Shown piece by piece: positions 26,230-35,769 of a stretch of DNA of 64,000 nt (position 1 is its first letter; the number at the start of each line of letters is the position of its first letter). The notes beneath the pieces were generated by a model that had not been told where the DNA came from, searched no databases, and saw only the letters and a list, made by a program, of their open reading frames with translations. Made by a program: the position numbers and the translations under genes. This DNA comes from Halobacteriovoraceae bacterium (GTDB taxonomy: Bacteria > Bdellovibrionota > Bacteriovoracia > Bacteriovoracales > Bacteriovoracaceae): assembly GCA_002707495.1 (NCBI GenBank), contig PAMZ01000022.1:186001-250000 (forward strand), read 5' to 3'.

Positions 26230-26255
26230 ATAAACTTCCTGTTTTTTACCTTAAC

Positions 26256-26280
26256 GCAGTTTAACATCCTATCAAACTGC
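26256..26280 (-). promoter_or_regulatory. Perfect inverted repeat upstream of the flagellar operon
   Basis: GCAGTTT (26256-26262) pairs with AAACTGC (26274-26280) across an 11-base spacer, 27 to 51 bases before the start codon of the TPR gene. A -10-like TACAAT lies a little further upstream on the minus strand (about 26294-26299), so the repeat would be just downstream of a start site: an operator or a 5' UTR hairpin. The rest of the 184-base gap (26230-26413) shows no other gene. Confidence 0.4.
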
Positions 26281-26413
26281 CCTGCTGATAATATTGTACA
26301 CTAGATCTGAACTGAAAAAAGGAAAATTTTACTCAGAGGCAAATTTTTTCCTGTAAGTATTTTGACGGGCAGAATAAATTGTTGAAAACTCAGTGAATGG
26401 TTGCATTTTGGCC

Positions 26414-27349
26414 CTAAGATATTTCAAAAACCCGACCACTTTTATCCTCTAAATAATAACAGTCTTTGCCTCTCAACAACTTAGCCTCATCCCTCAATTG
26501 ATTTCTCTCAAAGTTTGAAACTTCACAAAAACTGACCGCATCTAAGTTCATTTTCCTCTTAAAAGGCAGAAATTCAACTTCTGCTTTATCATGCATATGA
26601 AGATCACAACTCGATAAGGGAAAAATCCAATCTACCTCCTGTTTAAGAATTAAATGTTCATAAGTAAAACTTAAAAAAACACCTGTTCCCCATAAAAGCG
26701 TAAGCTCATCTAAAAGGGAGCGCGCCTGACTTGTCAGCACTCTATACTTAATTGTCTCTTCATGATGTCTGGGAAGTGAAGTTATAAAACTTGCCTCACG
26801 CTCAAGAAAACTAAGCTCATTTAAATAAGACAGCATATCTCCATGTGACTCTGTCACATATAAATAAGTCTTTCGCTTGCTTGCGTTGCCCCGTAGTTTT
26901 TGAAGGAGTTCAAATAAAAGTGGGGATTTGGGAAAATATAGATAAAAATGATGAAATCTCTCTACATCAATATTCGCTATATCTCCATGAATCAGAAATT
27001 TCTCATCATATCCAAGCTCGAGACTGGCCGCCTTAGCTTGATCTATTCTCTCTTGAGATAACTCTATACTATAGCAGTCTGGAAGATTTGCATTTTGGGC
27101 AAGAAAACTTCCTCGACAAAGCCCTGCCCCAAGATCACAGAGATTCTCTCCAGGATCAATATCACTTAATATTTTATAATAGTCTTGATAGCTGGTTAAA
27201 AGAGCTTCTCTTTCTATATCAGGGTAGAGTTCGGCTCTTGAGTCCTGAATTTGAAAAGACTTAGGCAATAAAAAAAAGGCGTCCCATTTACGGTCCGCCT
27301 CTATGATTTCATCTATTGAAGAATTAAATAAAGGTTTAAAGACTTCCAT
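26414..27349 (-). CDS. Class I SAM-dependent methyltransferase-like protein
   Basis: 311 residues. The central region has motif I LCDLGAGLCRGSFLA (~86-100), motif II YSIELSQERIDQA, and a motif IV-like HHFYLYFPKSPLLFELL, giving a Rossmann methyltransferase core. The C-terminal third matches no domain I know. Substrate unknown. Its start codon lies 14 bases inside the 3' end of the sigma-54 response regulator gene, so the two are translated from one message. Confidence 0.7.
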   Translation of the reverse strand: MEVFKPLFNSSIDEIIEADRKWDAFFLLPKSFQIQDSRAELYPDIEREALLTSYQDYYKILSDIDPGENLCDLGAGLCRGSFLAQNANLPDCYSIELSQERIDQAKAASLELGYDEKFLIHGDIANIDVERFHHFYLYFPKSPLLFELLQKLRGNASKRKTYLYVTESHGDMLSYLNELSFLEREASFITSLPRHHEETIKYRVLTSQARSLLDELTLLWGTGVFLSFTYEHLILKQEVDWIFPLSSCDLHMHDKAEVEFLPFKRKMNLDAVSFCEVSNFERNQLRDEAKLLRGKDCYYLEDKSGRVFEIS

Positions 27350-28865
27350 CTATATTAAGAGATTTCTTCTTCATCTTCTCAATCAGAGTGGTACGATTCA
27401 GATTTAAAAGTTTTGAAGCTTGATTCTTGTTTCCTTTGGTAAGACTAATCGCCTGCATAATAAGCGAGTCTTCAATATCAGAGAGAACTCTTTTAAGATC
27501 CACCCCATCTTCTGGAAGTTCAAAAATTTGCTTATACTGATCCGTCTTCAGTGGATTATGTCTGAAGACTTTTGCCGGAAGATCTTCGGGAATAATTTCA
27601 TTTCCACCACGAAGAATGACAAGTCTTTCAATAATATTTTCAAGCTCTCTTACGTTTCCTGGCCAATCATAATGAATCAGCATTTCCATCGCCTCGGCAG
27701 AAAAGCTAATATTATTAGATCTATCAGCACTCACGTAACGATTTACAAAATATCCAATTAAAAGAGGAATATCCTCACGTCTTTCCCTTAAGGTCGGGAT
27801 ATGAATAGGAATCACATTAAGTCTATAATATAAATCTTCTCTAAATGCACCTGCCTCAACCATCTCTTCCAAGTTTCTATGAGTCGCCGCGATCACACGA
27901 GTATCAATTTCAACAGTGGTATTCGATCCGACAGGCTCAATGGTTTGATTTTGAATGACTCGAAGAAGTTTAACTTGCAGAAGTTGAGGCATATCACCGA
28001 TTTCATCTAAAAAAATAGTCCCTTGATTAGCGACCTCAAAACGTCCTTTGCGGTTTGATATGGCTCCCGTAAAAGAGCCTTTTACGTGACCAAATAATTC
28101 ACTCTCCAGGAGTTCTCCTGGAATAGCCCCACAATTTACAGAGACTCGTTGCTCAGAGGATCTATGAGAAAGTGCGTGAATGGCATTTGCGACAAGTTCT
28201 TTTCCCGTTCCAGAAGGTCCAGTGATTAAAACAGTCGACTCTGTAAGGGCCACTTTTTTAATCCGTTCAAAAACTTCTTTCATTATTTGGGAGCGACCGA
28301 TCATTCCACAAAACATATCGTCTTCTTGAGGATACTCCATCTCTACAGAACCCGCCGCAAGAGCTTTAGCAGCTCCTTTTCTACGGGTTTGAGAATGAAC
28401 TTTAATCCCAAGCTTGTCGGAAATGGATTGAATCACAAGACTTTTTAGGTCTTCTAATTCAAAAGGTTTTGTTAAGTAATGATAGACACCCTTTTTTGTA
28501 GCAGCAATCGCATTTTCTATCGAAGCAAACCCCGTCATCGCAATTGAGACGAAATTAAATCCACGATCTTTTAATTGATCAATCAAATAAAGCCCATCGG
28601 CTCCCTGCTCAAGACTAATATCAGTGATCAAGCAAAATGGTGTTTTTTTATTCGGCAAATTCATTAAATGATTTATGCATTCAAAGGAGCTTGTAAACAA
28701 AGCTATTTCGCATTTCAAAGTCTTACTGAGATACTTTTTTAAGCTGGTGCCAAAGATTTTATCATCTTCAACAATGTAGATCTGCGGGTTAAGCCCAAAA
28801 GACTCTAGCTCATCTTGTGCTACGTCATTTTGATAGGCATTTTGCAGAAAGTTTAAGTCATCCAT
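27336..28865 (-). CDS. NtrC-family sigma-54-dependent response regulator
   Basis: About 509 residues: receiver domain (~28-145), AAA+ domain (~180-400) and Fis-type HTH (~460-505). The AAA+ domain is fully canonical, with Walker A GPSGTGKE, the sigma-54 loop GSFTGA, Walker B LDEIGDM and FREDLYYRLN with its arginine finger. The HTH is KGNKNQASKLLNLNRTTLIEKM. The receiver has the phospho-acceptor in LITDISLEQGADG and the KPFE lysine. Start choice: an ATG at 28892 is in frame, but 28865 has AAGGAG at good distance and a fitting promoter. No partner histidine kinase is in the window, so its signal is unknown. Confidence 0.92.
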   Translation of the reverse strand: MDDLNFLQNAYQNDVAQDELESFGLNPQIYIVEDDKIFGTSLKKYLSKTLKCEIALFTSSFECINHLMNLPNKKTPFCLITDISLEQGADGLYLIDQLKDRGFNFVSIAMTGFASIENAIAATKKGVYHYLTKPFELEDLKSLVIQSISDKLGIKVHSQTRRKGAAKALAAGSVEMEYPQEDDMFCGMIGRSQIMKEVFERIKKVALTESTVLITGPSGTGKELVANAIHALSHRSSEQRVSVNCGAIPGELLESELFGHVKGSFTGAISNRKGRFEVANQGTIFLDEIGDMPQLLQVKLLRVIQNQTIEPVGSNTTVEIDTRVIAATHRNLEEMVEAGAFREDLYYRLNVIPIHIPTLRERREDIPLLIGYFVNRYVSADRSNNISFSAEAMEMLIHYDWPGNVRELENIIERLVILRGGNEIIPEDLPAKVFRHNPLKTDQYKQIFELPEDGVDLKRVLSDIEDSLIMQAISLTKGNKNQASKLLNLNRTTLIEKMKKKSLNIDGSL

Positions 28866-28893
28866 GCAACTTCTCCTTAATTTCTCTACCAAA

Positions 28894-28923
28894 ATGCTAG
28901 CCTATATAATGGAGGGGTGTCAA
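28894..28923 (-). promoter_or_regulatory. Candidate sigma-70 promoter of the NtrC-type regulator
   Basis: On the minus strand a perfect -35 TTGACA (28918-28923) is followed after 18 bases by TAGCAT (28894-28899). A transcript from here would have a leader of about 20 bases with the AAGGAG ribosome site of the regulator gene. The rest of the 196-base gap to the divergent gene at 29089 holds only a possible TTGACT (29049-29054) facing the other way. Confidence 0.5.
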
Positions 28924-29088
28924 TTTTCGGACAGGGTGCAAATTCTATCACTTTCTCACATTTTCAGATGCTTAGAGAGCTTACTCAGCCACTGAAACCT
29001 GCATCACACTGCATAATACCAAAAACCTTTCAAACTCCTGACCTCAAATTGACTCCAATGCTTCTGTAATTTTTCAAAATAGTCCTCT

Positions 29089-29874
29089 GTGATACATCTC
29101 GCTATAAGTTTACTTATTCACCTCCTCGTTCTCTGCTTTATTGATATTGAATATAAAGTGCCTCCCTTAAGGCAAAAATCAAATCCACTTAGAGTAAAAA
29201 TTAAAATCAAAAAGCCTCCAAAAACAAAATTAGCTCACAAAAAAAACCAATCTAGCTCTGGACTTAGTTTTAAAAGCCTTGGATTGCCCCCAGGCTATAT
29301 TCCAAAAAATGCTCGTCTAGGGAGATTTGGAGAAGGGCATGAAAATGATAGAGGTATTAGTGAATCCGGAGGTCTTTTAATCGAGATAAAAGAAAGAATT
29401 GAAGAATACCGATACTATCCGCAAGTCTTTTTGCAATCAAAGATCTCAGGTCAGGCCAAGGTGAGATTAGTTTTTAATAGAGCTGGTCATATATGTATGG
29501 ATAGGATGATAATCAGGGCATCTTCACCTTATATAAAAGTGCTTCTCACTAATATACTAAAAGAAGCATTTAAAACCCCTCTAAGAACAAATTTTTCTAC
29601 TCAAAAAAAATATTTCACCATTGATCTGGCTCACTCTTTCTATCTTCCTGAAACTTTAAATCAGTCACAATTAAAAGCGAGTGAATTCTTAACCGAGAAT
29701 GCTATTTTTATGGTGCTTCAACCTCCACCAACTCCATCAGCACTTAAAGGCTTTAGTGACGGTGTAAACAAGGGCGTGATGTTTGATTTTTCTTCTCTTG
29801 GTAGCGAGGAGATGACAGAGGAAAAAAGAATTAAGGCTTTAAAAACGTATCGTGAAAATGCTAGCTTCAACTAA
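29089..29874 (+). CDS. TonB-family energy-transducer-like protein
   Basis: 261 residues with a single N-terminal TM (residues 2-20) preceded by almost no cytoplasmic tail. A short basic Lys/Pro linker (~30-55) and a TonB C-terminal-like domain (~100-165) with EYRYYPQVFLQSKISGQAKVRLVFNRAGHI follow, and the protein ends in an extra ~85 residues. TonB proteins couple the proton motive force to outer-membrane receptors via ExbBD. The linker is much shorter than usual and no exbBD or receptor is nearby. The start is GTG with no clear Shine-Dalgarno, so the exact N-terminus is uncertain. Confidence 0.7.
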   Translation: MIHLAISLLIHLLVLCFIDIEYKVPPLRQKSNPLRVKIKIKKPPKTKLAHKKNQSSSGLSFKSLGLPPGYIPKNARLGRFGEGHENDRGISESGGLLIEIKERIEEYRYYPQVFLQSKISGQAKVRLVFNRAGHICMDRMIIRASSPYIKVLLTNILKEAFKTPLRTNFSTQKKYFTIDLAHSFYLPETLNQSQLKASEFLTENAIFMVLQPPPTPSALKGFSDGVNKGVMFDFSSLGSEEMTEEKRIKALKTYRENASFN

Positions 29875-29885
29875 GGGAAATTCTC

Positions 29886-30401
29886 ATGAAACTTATATTG
29901 CGCGAATTACAACCACAAGATGAAAAAGCCTTTTTAACAGGGCTTAAAGCCTGGGGAGAAGAGAGCTCCTGGCATTCTTTTGTTTGGAAAGAAGGAATGC
30001 ACTTTCAGGAGATGCTCCAAATTTTAGATGATAGAAAAAATGGTCGCAATCTTCCCGAAGGACTTGTTCCCGATACGATGCTTTACGGCTTTATTGATGA
30101 AGATACCATCGTCGGACGAGTGAGTGTTCGACATGTTTTAAATGATTATCTTGCAAAGCGCGGAGGTCATCTAGGCTATGGCGTAGCCCCAAGTTTTCGA
30201 AAAAGAGGCTATGCCTCTCAGATGATGGAGCAATCACTTGGTTATTGTAGAAGCCTTGGTCTTAAAAAATTATTAATCACTTGCGCCTCTACAAATATTG
30301 CCTCTTCAAAAATCATTGAAAAATTCGGAGGAATTCTCGAGCAAGAAGTTTGGGATGACGAAGATAAGGAGATGATAAAGAGGTATTGGATTTCGCTCTA
30401 A
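29886..30401 (+). CDS. GNAT-family N-acetyltransferase
   Basis: 171 residues. The acetyl-CoA site motif (LGYGVAPSFRKRGYASQMMEQSLGYCRSLGL, ~95-125) and the C-terminal TNIASSKIIEKFGGILEQE are typical GNAT segments. Acceptor unknown. It begins 11 bases after the TonB-like gene, with AAGGGA upstream, so may share its transcript. Ends 1 base before a convergent gene. Confidence 0.85.
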   Translation: MKLILRELQPQDEKAFLTGLKAWGEESSWHSFVWKEGMHFQEMLQILDDRKNGRNLPEGLVPDTMLYGFIDEDTIVGRVSVRHVLNDYLAKRGGHLGYGVAPSFRKRGYASQMMEQSLGYCRSLGLKKLLITCASTNIASSKIIEKFGGILEQEVWDDEDKEMIKRYWISL

Positions 30402-30402
30402 T

Positions 30403-30636
30403 TTATCTGGTATAAAACCAAACAATATCTTTAACGACATCAACAGACTTCTCTGGTCCTCCTGCAATCCAATAAAAAGCCGTCATGACCATCGCGAAAA
30501 TTACAATGGCCAAAAAAAACATCATCTTTTTTTTCTTTTTTCGAATCCAATAGAGATATGTGAACTCAAGACCTATCAGAAGGCACGGAATACTCCAAAA
30601 CGGAGTAAAGCGGACCATGAAGTAGATCATCTCCAT
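30403..30636 (-). CDS. Small inner-membrane protein downstream of metK
   Basis: 77 residues with two hydrophobic segments (~12-30 and ~38-58) separated by a basic loop (RKKKKK), suggesting both ends lie outside the cytoplasm. A start Met lies 3 bases after the metK stop, so it is probably cotranscribed. No family recognised. Confidence 0.6.
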   Translation of the reverse strand: MEMIYFMVRFTPFWSIPCLLIGLEFTYLYWIRKKKKKMMFFLAIVIFAMVMTAFYWIAGGPEKSVDVVKDIVWFYTR

Positions 30637-30639
30637 AAA

Positions 30640-31803
30640 TTAGAATCTTGCTTTAAGCTCTTCTAGATAATCTAAACGCTCCCAATTAAAGCCCTCAGTG
30701 CTTGTACGACCGAAATGACCGTAAGCAGCTGTCTCTTTATAAATAGGACGAAGAAGATTAAGTCTTTGAACAATAGCTTTTGGTCTCATATCAAAAATAT
30801 CATTCACAGCTTTTGTGATCGCATCTTGATCAACTTTATTCGTTCCAAATGTATCTACGAGAAATGACATCGGCTTAGAGACTCCAATAGCATAAGCAAC
30901 TTGAACTAGAGCTCTATCAGCAAGTCCAGCAGCAACAACATGCTTTGCCACTTGTCTGGCAGCATAAGTTGCAGATCTATCAACTTTTGAAGGATCCTTT
31001 CCTGAGAAAGCTCCCCCACCATGTGCTCCATGTCCACCGTAAGTATCAACGATAATTTTTCTACCTGTAAGTCCTACATCTCCCATTGGTCCACCAATAA
31101 CGAATTTACCAGTCGGATTGATATAGTATTTAGTATCGTTATCAATGAGATCAGCCGGAACTGTTTTATTGATAACTTCCTCACGAATAGCTTCATGAAG
31201 TTGTTTTTGAGTGATGCTCTCAGCGTGTTGAGTCGATACAACGATAGAGTCGATTCGCTTTAAAACTCCATCTACATACTGAGCAGAGACCTGGGTCTTT
31301 CCATCAGCTCTCAAGCCAGGAACGATATTTTCGTGACGTACTACGGAAAGTCTTTTCGCAAGCTTATGAGAAAGGTCAATTGTCATTGGCATAAAACTAT
31401 CGGTTTCATTGATAGCATATCCAAACATAATCCCTTGGTCTCCAGCACCTTGATCAAGATCAACCCCTTCACCTTCGTTTACACCTTGAGCGATATCGGG
31501 AGATTGCTTATCAAGCGCTACGTTTACACCGCAAGTACTAGCGTCAAAACCTTTATCTGAATGGTCATAACCTATTCTTCTTACAGTCTCACGGGCCACA
31601 TCATGATAATCAAGTTGAGCTTTCGTGGTAATTTCTCCAGCGATTTGAATTAAACCAGTAGTGATCAAAGTCTCGCAAGCAACTCTAGAAGAAGGGTCTT
31701 GTCTTAGAATCTCATCAAGAATTGAGTCTGAAATTTGATCCGCGATTTTATCTGGGTGTCCCTCAGTAACGGATTCAGAAGTAAATATATAGTTCTTAAG
31801 CAT
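30640..31803 (-). CDS. metK: S-adenosylmethionine synthetase MetK
   Basis: 387 residues of full family length. Signatures [37 protein letters not shown], and [17 protein letters not shown] are intact. It makes SAM from methionine and ATP. The 63-base leader (31804-31866) is too short for known SAM riboswitches and I see none. A GGGAG ribosome site is present. Confidence 0.98.
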   Translation of the reverse strand: MLKNYIFTSESVTEGHPDKIADQISDSILDEILRQDPSSRVACETLITTGLIQIAGEITTKAQLDYHDVARETVRRIGYDHSDKGFDASTCGVNVALDKQSPDIAQGVNEGEGVDLDQGAGDQGIMFGYAINETDSFMPMTIDLSHKLAKRLSVVRHENIVPGLRADGKTQVSAQYVDGVLKRIDSIVVSTQHAESITQKQLHEAIREEVINKTVPADLIDNDTKYYINPTGKFVIGGPMGDVGLTGRKIIVDTYGGHGAHGGGAFSGKDPSKVDRSATYAARQVAKHVVAAGLADRALVQVAYAIGVSKPMSFLVDTFGTNKVDQDAITKAVNDIFDMRPKAIVQRLNLLRPIYKETAAYGHFGRTSTEGFNWERLDYLEELKARF

Positions 31804-31866
31804 ATAAAGCTCCCGGTTTGTAGACCACTGAAATTTAAATCTTTTTATACATTGTTTGGTACTTGA

Positions 31867-33552
31867 TCACAATTCTTTCTTTACAAAATACTTGAAAAGG
31901 TGCGGGTTTCGGTAATCATAGAAAACAGGCTTTCCTTTTACCCACCGCATTGAGTAAGTCCTGTCCTTTATCTTGACCACCGTATATTCAACCCCTTTGA
32001 TATCTTCAAAGGTATAAAGATATTCATACTGATTGGCGTGGTAATAATAAGCAAGCCTGCGCTGATGACTAGACTCATATCCCAAAAGCTCTGGTAGCCT
32101 CTCATAATCCTCCCAAACAGTGGACATATCTATTTTTCCAAACATCGAGATCCTCGAAAAATATCTCATGGCTTTGAATTCACCATCATGCTCTTTAAGC
32201 GCCTTAAGTGCCAATTTTAAGTTCTTTTTTCGAATCGCCTTACCCCGGCTACTCATATCTGGGCAGAAAATCTCATCTACGGCGGGAATATAATGATAGG
32301 TAAATGAAAATTCTCCCACCTTAAAAAGCACATTCAGCCATAGCTCTTCTTCATGATCGATGTCTTTGGGAAGGTACTTTAAAATTAGCTGATCATCTTC
32401 TAATTGATTGTAAAAATCGTCGTGATAACGATTTAATACAACCTTTGCCACAGCTGTTCGCTCAAGCCCAAAGCGTCCATCTAAAACTCCGACCTCGTTC
32501 ACTAAAATCGTTTCAAGAACATAGAGCGCTTTTTGTAGCTCTGACTTTTTGGCCCAATAGGTATAAACCTCCGCCTGTTTCTTATAAACAAACTCACGCA
32601 GCTTCTCAGTGGCCACGTTCTCTTTTTTGAGAAGAAAATCAGCCTTTTTTTGATTCTGTTTTTGAACGATCTCAGTATAAAACTTAAAGTTTTCAAGCGA
32701 TCGCTCTTTCCACTCATTAAGCCTGGCAAGATGCTTACGATAACCAAGCCTAAAAAGTCTTTTGATATTTTTCTCTACCCAGTCTAGGTCATACCGAACA
32801 TCTTCAGAGATAAATCCACGCTCTTTTTGAATTTGGTGATAAAGATTATCAAGCGTGGAACGAACATATTTATCGGGATAAGTTCGATCAGGATTTAAAG
32901 CTCCGTCTTCAACAATTTTTCGATAAAAGAAAATCTTATTAGCTTGCTTTTTGAGCTTATCACTTTCTTTGTCTTTAACTTTTTCATAATTAGCTCGAAG
33001 TTCTAAAAAGTCGTTTGGATAACGGAAACTTTGAAGGAAATAAAGCTGCTTCATCAGTACGTCGAACTGTGCACGAAGTTTGATCAGCTCTCGATTAGAC
33101 TCCTTAACTATTTTCTTTTTCTTTGCAGCATCCAAAGTTTGATAATGACGCTTTTTTAAATTCAAGAGATTATTAACAATCACATTTATCTCTGAGAATA
33201 GGATATCTATAGAGGGAAGCTTTTTATCTTTTTCAAATTGAGCTGTAATCTTCTCAACATAATTTACCTTAGCTCGAAGCTCTCCCATATTAGATAGAAT
33301 AGCAGTTCGATCTATATGTTCCTTAAATTTTGGAAGGTAAAAACCTTGTCCACGATACTCTTTAAGTAAACTCAAATAAGTCGACTCATCATTTTTTCCA
33401 CAAGTCTTTTCAGAGAAATCTTCAAAGACTTTCATCTGCTTATTAATAATCTGGTAGATATTTCCTGACCACTTAAGTGGCGGCTCATACTCTGCATAGG
33501 CCGAAATACAGCCCAAAAAAACAAGTAGAAAACTAACTAAGAGCTTGGACAA
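31867..33552 (-). CDS. Secreted coiled-coil protein with a possible SleB-like cell-wall hydrolase domain
   Basis: 561 residues. An N-terminal signal sequence (residues 4-20; cleavage after AYA or possibly lipidation at Cys15) precedes ~300 residues of charged coiled coil. A region at ~345-470 recalls the SleB/Hydrolase_2 fold: a Glu at 353 (LVNEVGVLDG), TAVAKVVLNR (366-375) and KVGEFSFTY (411-419) match the order E - VVxNR - xFSxT of that family. If real, it would be a peptidoglycan-cleaving enzyme. It overlaps the end of mpl by 20 bases, which fits a cell-wall role. The domain call is inference from motifs only. Confidence 0.5.
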   Translation of the reverse strand: MSKLLVSFLLVFLGCISAYAEYEPPLKWSGNIYQIINKQMKVFEDFSEKTCGKNDESTYLSLLKEYRGQGFYLPKFKEHIDRTAILSNMGELRAKVNYVEKITAQFEKDKKLPSIDILFSEINVIVNNLLNLKKRHYQTLDAAKKKKIVKESNRELIKLRAQFDVLMKQLYFLQSFRYPNDFLELRANYEKVKDKESDKLKKQANKIFFYRKIVEDGALNPDRTYPDKYVRSTLDNLYHQIQKERGFISEDVRYDLDWVEKNIKRLFRLGYRKHLARLNEWKERSLENFKFYTEIVQKQNQKKADFLLKKENVATEKLREFVYKKQAEVYTYWAKKSELQKALYVLETILVNEVGVLDGRFGLERTAVAKVVLNRYHDDFYNQLEDDQLILKYLPKDIDHEEELWLNVLFKVGEFSFTYHYIPAVDEIFCPDMSSRGKAIRKKNLKLALKALKEHDGEFKAMRYFSRISMFGKIDMSTVWEDYERLPELLGYESSHQRRLAYYYHANQYEYLYTFEDIKGVEYTVVKIKDRTYSMRWVKGKPVFYDYRNPHLFKYFVKKEL

Positions 33553-34960
33553 AATCCGACTCCCATAAACCGAGACAGGTTCTATTACTTAGAATAACCA
33601 ATAAAGTATCTTCTTTAACTCTGGCATCTATTTCAGCTCTCAATTGCGCGAGTTCATTTACTTTTACCGCTTGAATATTTTTAGAGCTCAAATGCGAAAC
33701 GATTTGATCACCGGATAAATTCTCCGTCCCCTTCACAGTTGTCGGAAGAGGGTTCATCGCCATGATCACTTGATCTGACACTTCTAGTGATTCGGCAAAT
33801 TCTTTTTGAAAAATCGAACTTCTGGCGGTAGCTGAGATAGGCTCAAACACAGTTAAAACTGAACGCTCGGGATATTTTTGTTTTAAGGCCTCAAGAGTAA
33901 GTTTTATCGCTTTAGGATGATGAGCAAAATCATCAATAACAAGAGATCCCCTATAATGTCCTCTTTCTTCTTGCCTTCTTTTCACAAGTCCTAAACTTTT
34001 AACTGCAGCTTGTAGGCTCTCTTTTGTCTGTCCTAATGAGTGCATAAGAAGAACACAGGCAGAAAGATTTAATATATTATGCGTACCGATCACATTGGAC
34101 TCAAATAAGACTTTTTCTCCCCCTAATTCAATTTCAAAGGTGGAAATCTTGTTTGATACATTAATATTTTTTGGCCCCACATCAGACTGCTCGCCGTATA
34201 GAATCCACTCTTTATCTGAAAACTCTTCTTTAAGTTCATGAATGGCAGGATAAGCATCATTAGCGATAATTTTACCTGGAAAGTTTGGCAAGATCGCTCG
34301 AAATTCATTTTTAATATCTTCAATCGATCCAAAAATATCTGCATGATCAAACTCAAGAGAAGTTAAAATCATATGGTTAAGTTCATAGAGTCTAAACTTA
34401 GATATTTTTTGAAAATAAGCGCTATCATATTCATCGGATTCAATCGGAAAATAATTGGTCCCAAGTTTTGAAGGCGGTCGTCCCTCAATAATTCCACCGA
34501 TAAAATATCCAGGATCAAGGCCCATCACTTCAAGCATTTGAGTGAGAAAAAAGGTCGTAGTCGTTTTTCCATGAGTTCCCGCCACGCCAATAACTTCTTT
34601 TGACTTTAAAATAAATTCCCCTAAGAATGCCGGGAAAGAAGTAAAGCTTACTCCAGCAGATTCTATCTGCTCGGCATACTTACTCACTCTAGGAACGGAG
34701 TTTCCGACAATAATGAGATCATACTCTTGTAATTTTTCAGTGGTGATATCATCCAAGGGATAAGTCTCGACTCCAGATTCCTCTAAATATGTGCTCATAG
34801 GGGGTGAGAAACTTAAATCAGCACCCGCAACTTTATAACCAGCCTCTTTTGCCAGACAAGCACAGGCACCCATGCCGGTACCGCAAATTCTGTAAAAAAA
34901 TATTTTTTCTATATGCTTGGAACGAAGTGCTTCGCCTTCAAGAAAATGAGTTAAATCCAT
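33533..34960 (-). CDS. mpl: UDP-N-acetylmuramate:L-Ala-gamma-D-Glu-meso-DAP ligase Mpl
   Basis: 475 residues of the Mur ligase family. ICGTGMGACACLAKEAGYKVAGAD is the UDP-site start, GVAGTHGKTTTT the P-loop, and IESDEYDSAYFQKISKF followed by SLEFDHADIF distinguish Mpl from MurC. It recycles murein tripeptide directly onto UDP-MurNAc. The N-terminus has ~20 residues more than usual before the Rossmann fold. The companion secreted gene overlaps its 3' end. Confidence 0.88.
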   Translation of the reverse strand: MDLTHFLEGEALRSKHIEKIFFYRICGTGMGACACLAKEAGYKVAGADLSFSPPMSTYLEESGVETYPLDDITTEKLQEYDLIIVGNSVPRVSKYAEQIESAGVSFTSFPAFLGEFILKSKEVIGVAGTHGKTTTTFFLTQMLEVMGLDPGYFIGGIIEGRPPSKLGTNYFPIESDEYDSAYFQKISKFRLYELNHMILTSLEFDHADIFGSIEDIKNEFRAILPNFPGKIIANDAYPAIHELKEEFSDKEWILYGEQSDVGPKNINVSNKISTFEIELGGEKVLFESNVIGTHNILNLSACVLLMHSLGQTKESLQAAVKSLGLVKRRQEERGHYRGSLVIDDFAHHPKAIKLTLEALKQKYPERSVLTVFEPISATARSSIFQKEFAESLEVSDQVIMAMNPLPTTVKGTENLSGDQIVSHLSSKNIQAVKVNELAQLRAEIDARVKEDTLLVILSNRTCLGLWESDFVQALS

Positions 34961-35019
34961 TTAATCTCCTATCAGTATATACTAATAGAAATCGCTCTTT
35001 TGGTCTATTAATGTGCTTT

Positions 35020-35769
35020 TTAGCCGTCTCGGCTCTGGCAAAAATTTGTAATTTTTGTATATACACTTTTAGCCGCAGTTCTCACGATAAATGGAAGATC
35101 GGTTTCAAAAACTGACTGCTCAGTAGGGCAAAATTTAAACTTCGGAAAAACTGCTTCCATATCGCGAATGAGTAGGAAATCTTTTGCCTTATCGAGAAGC
35201 TCAAGTGAACTTATTCTTCCCGCTTTGTATTCAGCCACCGCTATATCAAAAGCTGTGTAAAACTTTGTTCCAGGCAGATCTTTATGACCATTTATTTGAT
35301 GGATATAGATAGCCTTTATTTGACTAGGAAACTCTTCTTTAATCTTAGCATAAACGTCAGCGTCAATCTCAACATCATCACCCCATAAAAGATACTCTCC
35401 AGGATAACGAGTGAGTATATCTCTAAGACTTTCTAGTTTATAAGCTTCTTTTTGCCCTAACTGTGAAAGTTTTCGAGTATAAAGCTGCTTCACGCTTACT
35501 TCATTTTTAGAGAAAAAATCTTCAATCGGTTTTTCAAATAGATTTGGAGAGGCTGACACCACAAAAAGATCCCCGCCTGCAGTGGAATAATCTTCAATTA
35601 ATTCTGGCATTCCTTTAAAAGCTGCGCGATTGAATAGTGCATTCCAAAGGGCCTGAGGTTTATTTTCGACATTAGTGATTTTTAATGTGTCATCTAAATC
35701 TGAGATAATGGAAATAGCCTGAGCCTGAAATGAAATTAACAATAAGATTAAGACTAAGATTCTTTCCAT
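35020..35769 (-). CDS. Exported App1-like (DUF2183) HAD-type phosphatase
   Basis: 249 residues with a signal peptide (~1-18). The domain starts with the HAD motif I SDLDDTLK, continues GGDLFVVSASPN (motif II), RKLSQLGQKEAYKLESLRDILTRYP (motif III lysine) and LLWGDDVEIDADVYAKI (motif IV), the pattern of the App1 phosphatidate phosphatase catalytic domain. It may dephosphorylate a phospholipid or related substrate in the periplasm. Its ATG overlaps the end of the beta-lactamase-fold gene by 16 bases and has AGGAGA upstream. Confidence 0.82.
   Translation of the reverse strand: MERILVLILLLISFQAQAISIISDLDDTLKITNVENKPQALWNALFNRAAFKGMPELIEDYSTAGGDLFVVSASPNLFEKPIEDFFSKNEVSVKQLYTRKLSQLGQKEAYKLESLRDILTRYPGEYLLWGDDVEIDADVYAKIKEEFPSQIKAIYIHQINGHKDLPGTKFYTAFDIAVAEYKAGRISSLELLDKAKDFLLIRDMEAVFPKFKFCPTEQSVFETDLPFIVRTAAKSVYTKITNFCQSRDG

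Noticed and set aside
31804..31866. SAM riboswitch before metK
   Set aside because: The leader is only 63 bases and lacks the conserved cores of known SAM riboswitch classes.
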